From positions 1,116,001 through 1,180,000 of the forward strand of contig NC_015564.1 in assembly GCF_000214175.1 (NCBI RefSeq): 64,000 nucleotides of DNA, in the 5' to 3' direction. Position 1 is the first letter of the stretch. Each line of letters starts with the position of its first letter. The notes beneath the pieces are model-generated. The model had not been told where the DNA came from. It did not search any database and was given only the letters and a program-made list of their open reading frames with translations. Shown here piece after piece: positions 27,090-35,019 of the stretch. Source of the DNA: Hoyosella subflava DQS3-9A1. GTDB lineage: Bacteria > Actinomycetota > Actinomycetes > Mycobacteriales > Mycobacteriaceae. The position numbers were made by a program, and so were the translations under genes.

Positions 27090-28199
27090 ATGATTGAGTT
27101 GTCCGTAGGCGTCTCAGCAGAGGCGGGAAGTCCGTTTAGACTCGACGCGTCTCGCTTCAATCGGCACACGTTCTGGTGCGGGCAGAGCGGCTCAGGAAAA
27201 ACCTACGCGCTCGGGGTCATCCTGGAACGGCTCATGATGCAGACATCGCTTCCGCTGCTCATTTTTGACCCCAACGCCGATTTTGTCTCTTTTGGCAAGC
27301 CGCGCGCCGACGCTCCGGCCGAGGTCGCCGATCGGCTACGTGACGCGGATGTGCGGGTCTTCCGTCCTCGAGGGGAGGCCTACCAGCGTCTGACGGTGCG
27401 GTTCGTCGACATGGATCTTGCGTCCCGCGCCGCAGTGCTGCGGCTTGATCCGATTCTCGATGCCGAAGAGTACAACGTGCTCGTCCGGATGGAGAGCGAG
27501 ATAGGGGCAGCTGGTGTCGATGCGCTGATTGAACGGCTCCGGGTGGCGCCAGCCCCCGGTGCCCGGAAGTTGTTGTTGAGACTCGAAAACCTCCAGGTAC
27601 TGCAATGGGACGTGTGGGCCTACGGCGGGCGCGGCGTAGAGGATGTTGTCGATGAGCGGCCCGACGCGACGGTGCTGGACCTGGGCGGGTTCAAGACCTC
27701 AGACGAGTCGGCCGCTGCAGCTCTCGCAGTGCTCGATCAACTTTGGTCGAAGCGCGAGGAACGCCGCCCGATACTGATGGTGATAGACGAAGCGCACAAT
27801 CTGTGCCCCCAGAGCCCCGTTTCACCCGCACAACAAGCGCTCTGCGAGAGGATCATTCAAATCGCTGCTGAAGGCCGGAAATTCGGGCTGTGGCTGCTTC
27901 TCTCCACGCAGCGGCCCTCGAAGATCCATGCCCAGGTCTTATCGCAGTGCGACAACCTTTGCCTGATGAAGCTGAACAGCCGTAAAGACCTGGCCGAAAT
28001 CGCGGACTTTTTCGGCACAGTGCCAGAAGCGTTACTCGGGCAGGCTCCTATTCTGCGGAAGGGGCAGGCAATCCTTGCCGGCGGGTTCGCGCCCGAACCT
28101 GCGATAGTGCAGGTCGCCAGCAGGTTCACCCTGGAAGGCGGCACCGATGTGAGGGTGCCGCCGCGCCATGACGGCGCCAGTGTAGAGAGCCTGGCCTAG
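27090..28199 (+). CDS. HerA-like/DUF87 AAA ATPase
   Basis: A 369-residue ATPase of the HerA/FtsK superfamily: Walker A GQSGSGKT near residue 30, IFDPNADF typical of DUF87 proteins, Walker B ILMVIDEAHN, and a STQRPSKI motif corresponding to sensor I. The C-terminal part is short. Archaeal HerA works with NurA nuclease in end resection; bacterial versions also occur in defence systems, but no nuclease or partner gene is next to this one. ATG 27090 follows GAGGAG at 27072-27077 at a long spacing; a TTG at 27063 is the alternative. Its role is unknown. Confidence 0.85.
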   Translation: MIELSVGVSAEAGSPFRLDASRFNRHTFWCGQSGSGKTYALGVILERLMMQTSLPLLIFDPNADFVSFGKPRADAPAEVADRLRDADVRVFRPRGEAYQRLTVRFVDMDLASRAAVLRLDPILDAEEYNVLVRMESEIGAAGVDALIERLRVAPAPGARKLLLRLENLQVLQWDVWAYGGRGVEDVVDERPDATVLDLGGFKTSDESAAAALAVLDQLWSKREERRPILMVIDEAHNLCPQSPVSPAQQALCERIIQIAAEGRKFGLWLLLSTQRPSKIHAQVLSQCDNLCLMKLNSRKDLAEIADFFGTVPEALLGQAPILRKGQAILAGGFAPEPAIVQVASRFTLEGGTDVRVPPRHDGASVESLA

Positions 28200-28214
28200 A
28201 CCATCGTCTCATCA

Positions 28215-28385
28215 CTAGCAGTCGAGGCCGGCTCGCAGTTCCTGCTCGGCCCGCTCGACATCACCGACTTCTTCCTGCAGCGAGGTGACAGCGTCCGGAA
28301 CTGACGCATCTGGATCGACATCGGCGACTGCAGAATCGAACTGTGCCCACGCTTCTTCGAGTGCGCGCACCCTGTCGTTCGTCAC
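28215..28385 (-). CDS. small acidic helical protein, hypothetical
   Basis: A 56-codon frame beginning at GTG 28385 (or GTG 28370) and ending at 28215, 15 bp after the pirin stop on the same strand. The product (VRALEEAWAQFDSAV ... LQEEVGDVERAEQEL) is acidic and has a regular hydrophobic spacing suggesting one coiled-coil helix pair. An ACGGAGG stretch overlaps the start. Coding is plausible from composition and position but no homologue is recognised. Confidence 0.4.
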   Translation of the reverse strand: MTNDRVRALEEAWAQFDSAVADVDPDASVPDAVTSLQEEVGDVERAEQELRAGLDC

Positions 28386-28400
28386 CTCCGTGAGCGGCGC

Positions 28401-29381
28401 CTACCCCTTCGGATTGCTTCGCGGCCTGAGCTGCGCATTGGGCAGCTGTGGCGCGGGCAGCCGTGAGACGGCGCCTACGTAGCCGTTGACCTCGCCGAAC
28501 TGATCGGACCCTGCTTCCCACGCTTCGCGGAAGGCAACAATCTCGTCGTGTGTGCGGCCGACGAAGTTCCACCACATGATGATTTCTTCTTCGAAAGGCG
28601 GCCCGCCGAGGAGGACGATCCGGCTTTGTTCATTCGCCAGGCTCGCGATCCGCAGATCAGGGCACCCAGGCGCTATATAGCCAAGTTCTGCCTGTTTGAC
28701 GGGCTGGCCCTGAACTGACACTGCACCGGTATCGACGAGGATGCCATGTTCAAAGGAACTGTCCACGGTAAGTGTGATTTCGGCGCCCGGGTCTAGGAGC
28801 AGCTCAGCGCCGAGTAGCGGGGTGAACGTATCGACCGGTGACGTATCCTCAGCAAGAGAGCCGAGGAACACGCGCACGCCCGCACCATCGAGATCGACGA
28901 CATCAGGGGCGTAGTGCTGGAAGTTGCGCGGCGCGTTACGTGCTTCTTCCGGCAGCGCTACCCAGAGTTGGACGCCATGAAGGACGCTGGTTCGGGCCGT
29001 CGATACCTCGGAGTGGCAGATGCCCCTCCCGCCCGTCATCAGGTTGATCTCGCCGGGACGCACCATGCCATGGACGCCACCGCTGTCGCGGTGCTCGACC
29101 TCGCCGGTGAACAACCAGCTGACAGTCTGCAAACCGGTATGCGGGTGCGGTGCGACGTCCATCCCGCCTGACGAGGTGACGTCGTCGGGTCCATAGTGAT
29201 CAACGAAGCACCACGCCCCGATGAACGATCGGTTGCGCTGCGGAAGTGTGCGCCGCACCTTCATAGCTCGCGGACCCCCTAGGGGCACGTCCCGGGGCGT
29301 GAGGATCTGCACCTCCGCGTCGTGGTGGGGGTTGTTCGCGGGACAGCGCAGTTCTGCTGGGTCGGCTTCGACGTTGCTCAT
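28401..29381 (-). CDS. pirin family protein
   Basis: A 326-residue bicupin. The N-terminal cupin carries HPHTGLQTVSW with the two metal-binding histidines, followed by GICHSEVS that provides the remaining His and Glu ligands; the C-terminal cupin follows (PFEEEIIMWWNFVGRTHDEI). Pirins are iron-containing proteins; some act as quercetin dioxygenases, others as redox-linked regulators. ATG 29381 is preceded by GGAG and matches the family start; the frame runs further upstream but that part overlaps the divergent gene. Substrate unknown. Confidence 0.92.
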   Translation of the reverse strand: MSNVEADPAELRCPANNPHHDAEVQILTPRDVPLGGPRAMKVRRTLPQRNRSFIGAWCFVDHYGPDDVTSSGGMDVAPHPHTGLQTVSWLFTGEVEHRDSGGVHGMVRPGEINLMTGGRGICHSEVSTARTSVLHGVQLWVALPEEARNAPRNFQHYAPDVVDLDGAGVRVFLGSLAEDTSPVDTFTPLLGAELLLDPGAEITLTVDSSFEHGILVDTGAVSVQGQPVKQAELGYIAPGCPDLRIASLANEQSRIVLLGGPPFEEEIIMWWNFVGRTHDEIVAFREAWEAGSDQFGEVNGYVGAVSRLPAPQLPNAQLRPRSNPKG

Positions 29382-29495
29382 GTATGACGCTCCAGGGGCT
29401 GCTGGATACTCGGCCACTCCGATCCTATGCGCCGTGTCCGGCAGCTGGTGCCGAAGCGCCTCGGTGACAGCTCGTACTTGCCTACGATTGCGTTC

Positions 29496-30872
29496 GTGAC
29501 GGTGGCGCAGGAGTTGTGGGCAAGGGGACAAGCACTTCGCGGTGAAACGCCCAGAAGTGCGCACAGCATGCTGGTTCTGAGCGATGACCGGGACCCACTC
29601 GGGATTCTCGAGGCGCAAAACAAAACCAGACTTGCCGACCTCGTCGCGGTGCGCACCGGACGGATGCTGCAGTCACCGTTCGCCTATTACCGCGGAACGG
29701 CGGCTGTGATGGCCGCGGATCTCAAATATGACCCGGTGATCGGCGAACAGGTGGTGTGCTGCGGGGACGCACATATCTCCAACTTCGGGCTGTTCGCCTC
29801 CCCGGAGCGACGGGTCCTCTTTGACCTCAATGATTTTGACGAGGCATCGAACGCACCGTGGGAGTGGGATGTGAAGCGTCTCGCGGCGAGTGTCGTAGTC
29901 GGTGGACGCGACAATGGTCTTTCGGACAAGGCATGCTCGGACGCTGTGCACGCGGCGGTGCGCAATTACCGTGAGTCGCTGCGGACGCTATGTGACATGA
30001 GCGCGATCGATCGCTACTTCTTCCAGGTTGAGACGGACTGGATGGAAGCGACGATCAAAGCCAAGAACCGGAAAGTGCTGCGCCGCACCGTGAAGAAGGC
30101 GCGCAGCCGAACGTCAGACCAAATTCTCAGCAAGCTGGTATCGACCGATGACATGCGCATCAAAGACGTTCCGCCCGTCACCCAGCATGTCGATCACGCG
30201 TCCATCGAGCAGCTTGACGACCTATTCGCGCAGTACCGCCGCACGCTCCGGGCGGATACGGCGCTGCTGCTCTCTCAGTTCCGGTTGGTCGACTACGTCC
30301 TGCGGGTTGTCGGGGTCGGGTCGGTGGGCACGCGGTGTTACGTGGCTCTATTCGTAGGCCCGGGGGATGAGCCGCTCTTTCTGCAGGTGAAAGAGGCGCC
30401 CCCCTCGGTGCTCGAAACGTTCGGTGGATGGCGATCCGCCCTGCCTGGACGCGCGGCTGTCGTCAATAAGGGCGTGCAAGGTTTCCGAGTGGTGTCAGGA
30501 CAGAGGATTCTGCAGGCGCAATCCGATCCATTCCTTGGCTGGATTCAGGGCGGTGCGGGGGGGAGCGGACTGACTCGTCGCGTTGACTATTACGTTCGGC
30601 AGTTCCGCGATATGAAGGGCTCCGTCGAGGTTGCCGAGCTGTCAGCGGAGCAGTTTCCCCTGTACGGCGCCCTGTGTGCCCGCTTGCTTGCGCGGGCCCA
30701 CAGTCAGAGTCCTGCGTTTGCGACGATCGGCGGGTACATGGGTAAGTCCGAGGCTTTCGACGATGCGGTCGCGGTGTGGGCACTGAAATACGCCGATCAG
30801 GCGGAGAAGGACTACGAGAACTTAGCGAAGGCGGTGAAGACCGGAAGGCTCGCTGCAGAGTCAGGCGTCTAG
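29496..30872 (+). CDS. DUF2252 family protein, kinase-like
   Basis: A 458-residue DUF2252 protein. GETPRSAHSML near the N-terminus, FAYYRGTAAVMAADL, CCGDAHISNFG and LNDFDEASNAPWEWDVKRLAAS are the family blocks. The GDxHxxN...DFD arrangement resembles the catalytic loop and metal-binding Asp of aminoglycoside phosphotransferase-like kinases, so ATP-dependent phosphorylation is possible; this is inference. GTG 29496 gives the usual distance from the N-terminus to the first block; ATG 29427 would add 23 residues. It lies 76 bp before the PLP operon but an operator lies between. Confidence 0.82.
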   Translation: MTVAQELWARGQALRGETPRSAHSMLVLSDDRDPLGILEAQNKTRLADLVAVRTGRMLQSPFAYYRGTAAVMAADLKYDPVIGEQVVCCGDAHISNFGLFASPERRVLFDLNDFDEASNAPWEWDVKRLAASVVVGGRDNGLSDKACSDAVHAAVRNYRESLRTLCDMSAIDRYFFQVETDWMEATIKAKNRKVLRRTVKKARSRTSDQILSKLVSTDDMRIKDVPPVTQHVDHASIEQLDDLFAQYRRTLRADTALLLSQFRLVDYVLRVVGVGSVGTRCYVALFVGPGDEPLFLQVKEAPPSVLETFGGWRSALPGRAAVVNKGVQGFRVVSGQRILQAQSDPFLGWIQGGAGGSGLTRRVDYYVRQFRDMKGSVEVAELSAEQFPLYGALCARLLARAHSQSPAFATIGGYMGKSEAFDDAVAVWALKYADQAEKDYENLAKAVKTGRLAAESGV

Positions 30873-30877
30873 GGCTG

Positions 30878-30898
30878 TATTGAAAACGATTATCAATA
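30878..30898 (+). promoter_or_regulatory. Zur/Fur-like operator upstream of the putative metallophore operon
   Basis: TATTGA (30878-30883) and TCAATA (30893-30898) are perfect inverted arms, and the core TGAAAACGATTATCA (30881-30895) matches the TGAAAATGATTTTCA-type Zur box at 13 of 15 positions. It lies 51 bp before the start codon of the operon and 5 bp after the DUF2252 stop. The core differs at 2 positions from the site at 14882, suggesting one shared regulator. Confidence 0.6.
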
Positions 30899-30948
30899 TG
30901 GAATAGACTGCTCGCGATCGTGCCGCCCCTATTGGAGGACGCCTACGC

Positions 30949-32469
30949 ATGGCAGCAGTCGCAGATACCTGCACCGAACCTTTAGTCACCATTCATCCGG
31001 CCGCGCCGCCGGTCTACCTCGACCCTGCACTCGCCCCATCGATGCAGCGCACTCTCGCTGACCGTGCTTTCCTGCACAGCCTTACTCGCAGCCTTGGCTC
31101 ACCACTCAACCTCCTCCTGCCTGAGCAGTTTGCGGCGAACGTCGACGCATTCACGAGCGTGTTCAGAGCACATCGCATCCGCGGGACTGTTTACTACGCC
31201 CACAAAGCCAATCGGTCGTCGGCGCTCGTGCGGCACCTCGCGGCGACACAGGCACGAATAGACATCGCGTCGCTAGGGGAGTTACAGCACGCGCTTGCCA
31301 GTGGGTTCACACCCGACCGGATCATGGCGACAGGTCCGAAGACGCCAGAGTTCCTCTGGCTCGCCGCGCGCAGTGGAGTCGTCGTCAACGTCGACTCGCC
31401 AGCAGAACTGGAAACGCTCGCGCGTATCTGCGCCGCTCACCGCTTGCCACGTCTCCCTGTGATGACGAGGTTCTCGGGGTTCAGTGCCTCTGGCACCACC
31501 ATCGCGTCCCGGCTATCCCGTTTCGGTATTCACGAGAGCGATGTTCGGAAGTATCTCGAAGCTCTTGACCGCAACGCTGCACACCTCGAACTTGTCGGTG
31601 TCGCATACCATCTCGACACGATTGGCGTTGCGGAAAAAGCCCTGGCGCTCGAGGGCTCGCTACGCCTGATCCACGAATTCCACGCCGCAGGTCACCGGCC
31701 CCGCGCCATCGACATCGGTGGCGGCTACGGCGTCAGCTACGTCGCGCGTGCATACCAGTGGGAGCAGTTCACAACCGAACTCACCAGAGCTGTTCTGGGG
31801 CAGCGCCCTTCCTTCACATGGCGCGGGCACGGGTACGGTCTGCGTGCGGAGAATGGCAGGCTGCGCGGCGCACTCAGCTTGTACCCCGCGCACCGTCCAG
31901 TCTCTGGACCCGCATACCTCGATGAGCTGCTGAGGCAGCGGTCACCTACCTGGGGACAGCCCTATGCCACGCTCCTGCAGGAACTCATGCTCGACCTGAT
32001 CGTCGAGCCGGGCCGCGCCCTCCTCGATCAGTGCGGAACAGTTCTCGCGAGGGTACTTGAAGTCCGAGAGGCCGACAGTGCAACGACTTTCGTGCGCCTG
32101 GATATCAATCACAGTGATGTCAGTCTCGAAGAGCATGGCGTCGCCATGGATCCGATCGTCATACCGGAACAAGAATCGTCGCGCGAGCCCGGCAGCGGCT
32201 ATCTCATCGGGAACCTCTGTCTCGAAGCGGACTTCATCAGTCGGCGAAAGATCTATTTCCGCTCCATGCCCCGCGCAGGTGACCTTCTCGCCTTTCCAAA
32301 CACCGCGGGGTACTTCATGGACTTCAATGCCGATCATGCGCTGCATCAGCCCATCGCGCGCAAGGTAGCGCTGACCGGAGACGGCGGCTGGTGCCTTGAC
32401 GACGAATACTGGCCGCACACAGGGCATCTGGCCGCGGCTACTCAGAAGACAGAGGGAGAATATTCATGA
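30949..32469 (+). CDS. fold-type III PLP-dependent decarboxylase-like enzyme (Y4yA-like)
   Basis: A 506-residue protein of the ornithine/diaminopimelate/arginine decarboxylase superfamily. YYAHKAN carries the PLP lysine (Lys86), IDIGGGYG binds the phosphate, EPGRALLDQCG matches the EPGR motif, and GNLCLEAD provides the catalytic-site Cys424 from the partner subunit. With all key residues present it should decarboxylate an amino acid or a related adduct. It resembles Y4yA-type enzymes more than true LysA or SpeA, judging by its long insertions (about residues 280-340). GGAGG precedes ATG 30949. It is the first gene of a six-gene coupled operon, and its TGA overlaps the ATG of the next gene. 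Confidence 0.85.
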   Translation: MAAVADTCTEPLVTIHPAAPPVYLDPALAPSMQRTLADRAFLHSLTRSLGSPLNLLLPEQFAANVDAFTSVFRAHRIRGTVYYAHKANRSSALVRHLAATQARIDIASLGELQHALASGFTPDRIMATGPKTPEFLWLAARSGVVVNVDSPAELETLARICAAHRLPRLPVMTRFSGFSASGTTIASRLSRFGIHESDVRKYLEALDRNAAHLELVGVAYHLDTIGVAEKALALEGSLRLIHEFHAAGHRPRAIDIGGGYGVSYVARAYQWEQFTTELTRAVLGQRPSFTWRGHGYGLRAENGRLRGALSLYPAHRPVSGPAYLDELLRQRSPTWGQPYATLLQELMLDLIVEPGRALLDQCGTVLARVLEVREADSATTFVRLDINHSDVSLEEHGVAMDPIVIPEQESSREPGSGYLIGNLCLEADFISRRKIYFRSMPRAGDLLAFPNTAGYFMDFNADHALHQPIARKVALTGDGGWCLDDEYWPHTGHLAAATQKTEGEYS

Positions 32470-33797
32470 GATGCGACAGCATCACCGAGGTCATCGGTGA
32501 TACGCCGCTGGTGCGAATCAGCCCGGAAATCCACGGGCTGAAGAACATTGACCTCTACGCCAAACTCGAGATGCTCAACCCATTCGGATCGGTCAAAGAC
32601 CGTGCTGCCTGGAGCATGGTGCGGGAATCGCTGGGGGATGCCCGCGCTGAAGGTCAGACAGTCATCGAACTATCGAGCGGCAACACCGCGAAAGCTCTCG
32701 CGGTGATTTCGGGCATGCATGGGGTGCCGTTCAAAAGCGTGACCAACCGCATGAAGGTCCCCGAAATCAAAGACTTACTGCTGCTCATCGGAGCCGACAT
32801 CGAGGAACTTCCAGGGCAGGCGGAATGCCTGGACCCCACTAATGTCGACGATCCACTCACGCGCATTCACCAAGCGATCGCCCAGGACTCGACGTACTTG
32901 CACACTGACCAGTACTTCAACCAGCGCAATACCGCCGCCCACATCGACAGTACGGGGCCTGAAATCATCGCCGACCTCGACGGGCAGGCTCCCGACTATT
33001 TCATCGCGTGCGTCGGCACCGCTGGTTCATCCACCGGTGTCGCGAAGGTGTTGCGGGAGGCCCGCGACGATGTGAATGTCATCGGTCTGGTCGCCCACAA
33101 ATCAGATTTCATTCCCGGCATCCGGAACATCGATGAAGTGCACGAAGTGGGGCTATTCGATCCCGATACCTACGACACAATTGAATCCGTCAGCGCGGAC
33201 GAAGCGATCGACGGAATGCTTGACCTCGTCCGGCGGTGCGGGATGCTTGCCGGGCCCACCGGCGGCGCCGCATACTACGGTGCGCAGCGATACCTGCAGA
33301 AGGTCGACGGCCAGCTCGAAGCTGAGGGCCTCGGCCAACGCCGCTCGGCTGTCTTCATCGTGTGCGATCGTGTCGAGTCGTACATGAGCTACGTGCGAGC
33401 TCGGCGGCCCGAACTGCTCGGTCAAACAGCCCGGCCACATTCGGTCACCACGGTGCGCGCCGACGAGCTCTCAGGGGTGACTGCACTGGATCCGGGCGAC
33501 GCTCAGGAGTGGATTGACGCCGCGAATCCGATTGTGGTGGATCTGCGGGGCGCCTTCGCCTACAGCGCATCGCACATTGCCGGAGCCATCAACATTGTGG
33601 ATGAACTGTTCGGTGAGCTCCTGCGCGGCGGCCTGCCCTTCGGCAAGTCTCAGCCAGCGCTTCTGACATGCCCCGTAGGTGAGAAGTCAGCGAAATACGC
33701 AGCGCTCCTGAAGCGCATGGGCCACGAAAACGTACGCAGCCTCGAAGGTGGCATCGTCGCGTGGCGCGACGCTGGTGCCCCGTTAGTGAGGGACTGA
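32466..33797 (+). CDS. SbnA/cysteine-synthase-like PLP enzyme fused to a C-terminal rhodanese domain
   Basis: A 443-residue two-domain protein. Residues 1-about 320 are a fold-II beta-replacement enzyme: NPFGSVKDR with the PLP Lys44, SSGNT (71-74 region) binding the substrate carboxylate, and GTAGSSTG binding the phosphate. In SbnA this chemistry joins O-phosphoserine and glutamate on the way to 2,3-diaminopropionate. Residues about 345-443 are a rhodanese: VVDLRGAFAYSASHIAGA and LTCPVGEKSAKY with the persulfide-forming Cys402. The fusion points to a product containing transferred sulfur or to a sulfur-delivered beta-replacement. ATG overlaps the previous stop; the next gene starts 1 base after this stop. 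Confidence 0.87.
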   Translation: MRCDSITEVIGDTPLVRISPEIHGLKNIDLYAKLEMLNPFGSVKDRAAWSMVRESLGDARAEGQTVIELSSGNTAKALAVISGMHGVPFKSVTNRMKVPEIKDLLLLIGADIEELPGQAECLDPTNVDDPLTRIHQAIAQDSTYLHTDQYFNQRNTAAHIDSTGPEIIADLDGQAPDYFIACVGTAGSSTGVAKVLREARDDVNVIGLVAHKSDFIPGIRNIDEVHEVGLFDPDTYDTIESVSADEAIDGMLDLVRRCGMLAGPTGGAAYYGAQRYLQKVDGQLEAEGLGQRRSAVFIVCDRVESYMSYVRARRPELLGQTARPHSVTTVRADELSGVTALDPGDAQEWIDAANPIVVDLRGAFAYSASHIAGAINIVDELFGELLRGGLPFGKSQPALLTCPVGEKSAKYAALLKRMGHENVRSLEGGIVAWRDAGAPLVRD

Positions 33798-33798
33798 C

Positions 33799-35019
33799 AT
33801 GATGCACGCGGCTGTTCTCCCCGCAGGCCTCGCCGAACTCGCTGACTGGCATGACGAGCTGCGCGCACAGTTTCCGCAAATCACCGCGGACCCGGGCCTG
33901 GCGTTCCTCGACAGCTCTGCCACCGCGCAGAAACCGTATGCGGTGCTCGAGAGCGTGCAGGACTACTTGCGCACCCGGAACGCCAATGCCGGGCGTGGTT
34001 CGTACCCGTGGGCGAACCAGACAACCACGATGATCGACAGCACTCGCGAGCAGGTCAAACGGTTTCTCCACGACTGCGCGCCTGCAACGTCGGGCGTCCA
34101 TTTCGTGAGCGGCGCGACCGAAGGACTTCGCCGTATCGCGCTGGACTGGCTGGTGCACGAACTCAGGGACGGCGACGAGATCATCGTGCCGTTCGCTGAC
34201 CATCAAGCCAACGCACTGTGCTGGCTGGAAGCACGAGATCAACTCGCCGCTCAGGGAATCCGGGTCGACGTCCACCCGATGCCATACGAGCCTGAATCGG
34301 GTGACTACTGTCAGGAATCGCTTGCTGCGCTGATCAATTCGCGAACCCGATTCATCGCCGCGACGCACGTCCATCACGTGTATGGCGTGGACATGAACGT
34401 CCATCGGCTCAGGGAGACCGCGGGACCGGACGTCGTCATCTGCCTCGACGCCGCCCAGAGTGCAGGCCACCTCAACCTGGACGTGTCAGCGGTCGGAGCC
34501 GACTTCGTTGTCTTCTCCGGCCACAAAGCAATGGCGATGCCTGGTATCGGGGTGGTGTGGAGCCGAAACCAGCGCGGTGCGGCGTTCGCTCTGAAGGGCT
34601 GGTCGGGGAGCCCTCACACCGTGGGCATTCTCAGCCTGTCTGCGGCACTGGATTGGCTGCAGCGCGCAGGACTCCACGACATCGACACGTGGACAACTGG
34701 TCTCGGCGCCATCCTCACTGACGCATTGAACCGGCTGGGGTCCTACGAGGTCCTGGGCTGCCAGGCCAGCCTCTCACTCGACTCCCCGGTGCAACGCCGG
34801 CAAGGCATAGTGTCGTTCCGCCATCGCAGTATCGACGCACATGACCTCGGATTCGTCCTCGAGAGCCATGGCTTCCTTGTTCGTGCGGACAGTCACTGTC
34901 AAGCACGCGACGGAGAAACCGCACCGTCGGTGCGCGTGAGTACCCACGTCTACAACACCGTCGAAGAGATCGTCCGACTCGTCAACTTTCTCACCGAACT
35001 GAATGAGGAGCCCTCGTGA
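33799..35019 (+). CDS. class V aminotransferase/cysteine desulfurase-like protein
   Basis: A 406-residue fold-I PLP enzyme. FSGHKAM carries the PLP lysine (Lys243), CLDAAQSAGH the Asp and Gln that bind the cofactor, and a cysteine (Cys367 in RADSHCQAR) stands where SufS-type desulfurases hold the persulfide-forming Cys. It could be a cysteine desulfurase that loads the rhodanese domain encoded just upstream, or a lyase/epimerase of the isopenicillin-N-epimerase group. Two consecutive ATG codons start at 33799. Its stop overlaps the GTG of the ATP-grasp gene. This is not a housekeeping suf gene, since no other suf genes are near. Confidence 0.85.
   Translation: MMHAAVLPAGLAELADWHDELRAQFPQITADPGLAFLDSSATAQKPYAVLESVQDYLRTRNANAGRGSYPWANQTTTMIDSTREQVKRFLHDCAPATSGVHFVSGATEGLRRIALDWLVHELRDGDEIIVPFADHQANALCWLEARDQLAAQGIRVDVHPMPYEPESGDYCQESLAALINSRTRFIAATHVHHVYGVDMNVHRLRETAGPDVVICLDAAQSAGHLNLDVSAVGADFVVFSGHKAMAMPGIGVVWSRNQRGAAFALKGWSGSPHTVGILSLSAALDWLQRAGLHDIDTWTTGLGAILTDALNRLGSYEVLGCQASLSLDSPVQRRQGIVSFRHRSIDAHDLGFVLESHGFLVRADSHCQARDGETAPSVRVSTHVYNTVEEIVRLVNFLTELNEEPS

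Noticed and set aside
30878-30898. Possible DtxR/IdeR iron box before the PLP operon
   Set aside because: The TTAGGTTAGGCTAACC-type pattern is absent; the site fits a Fur-family box better.
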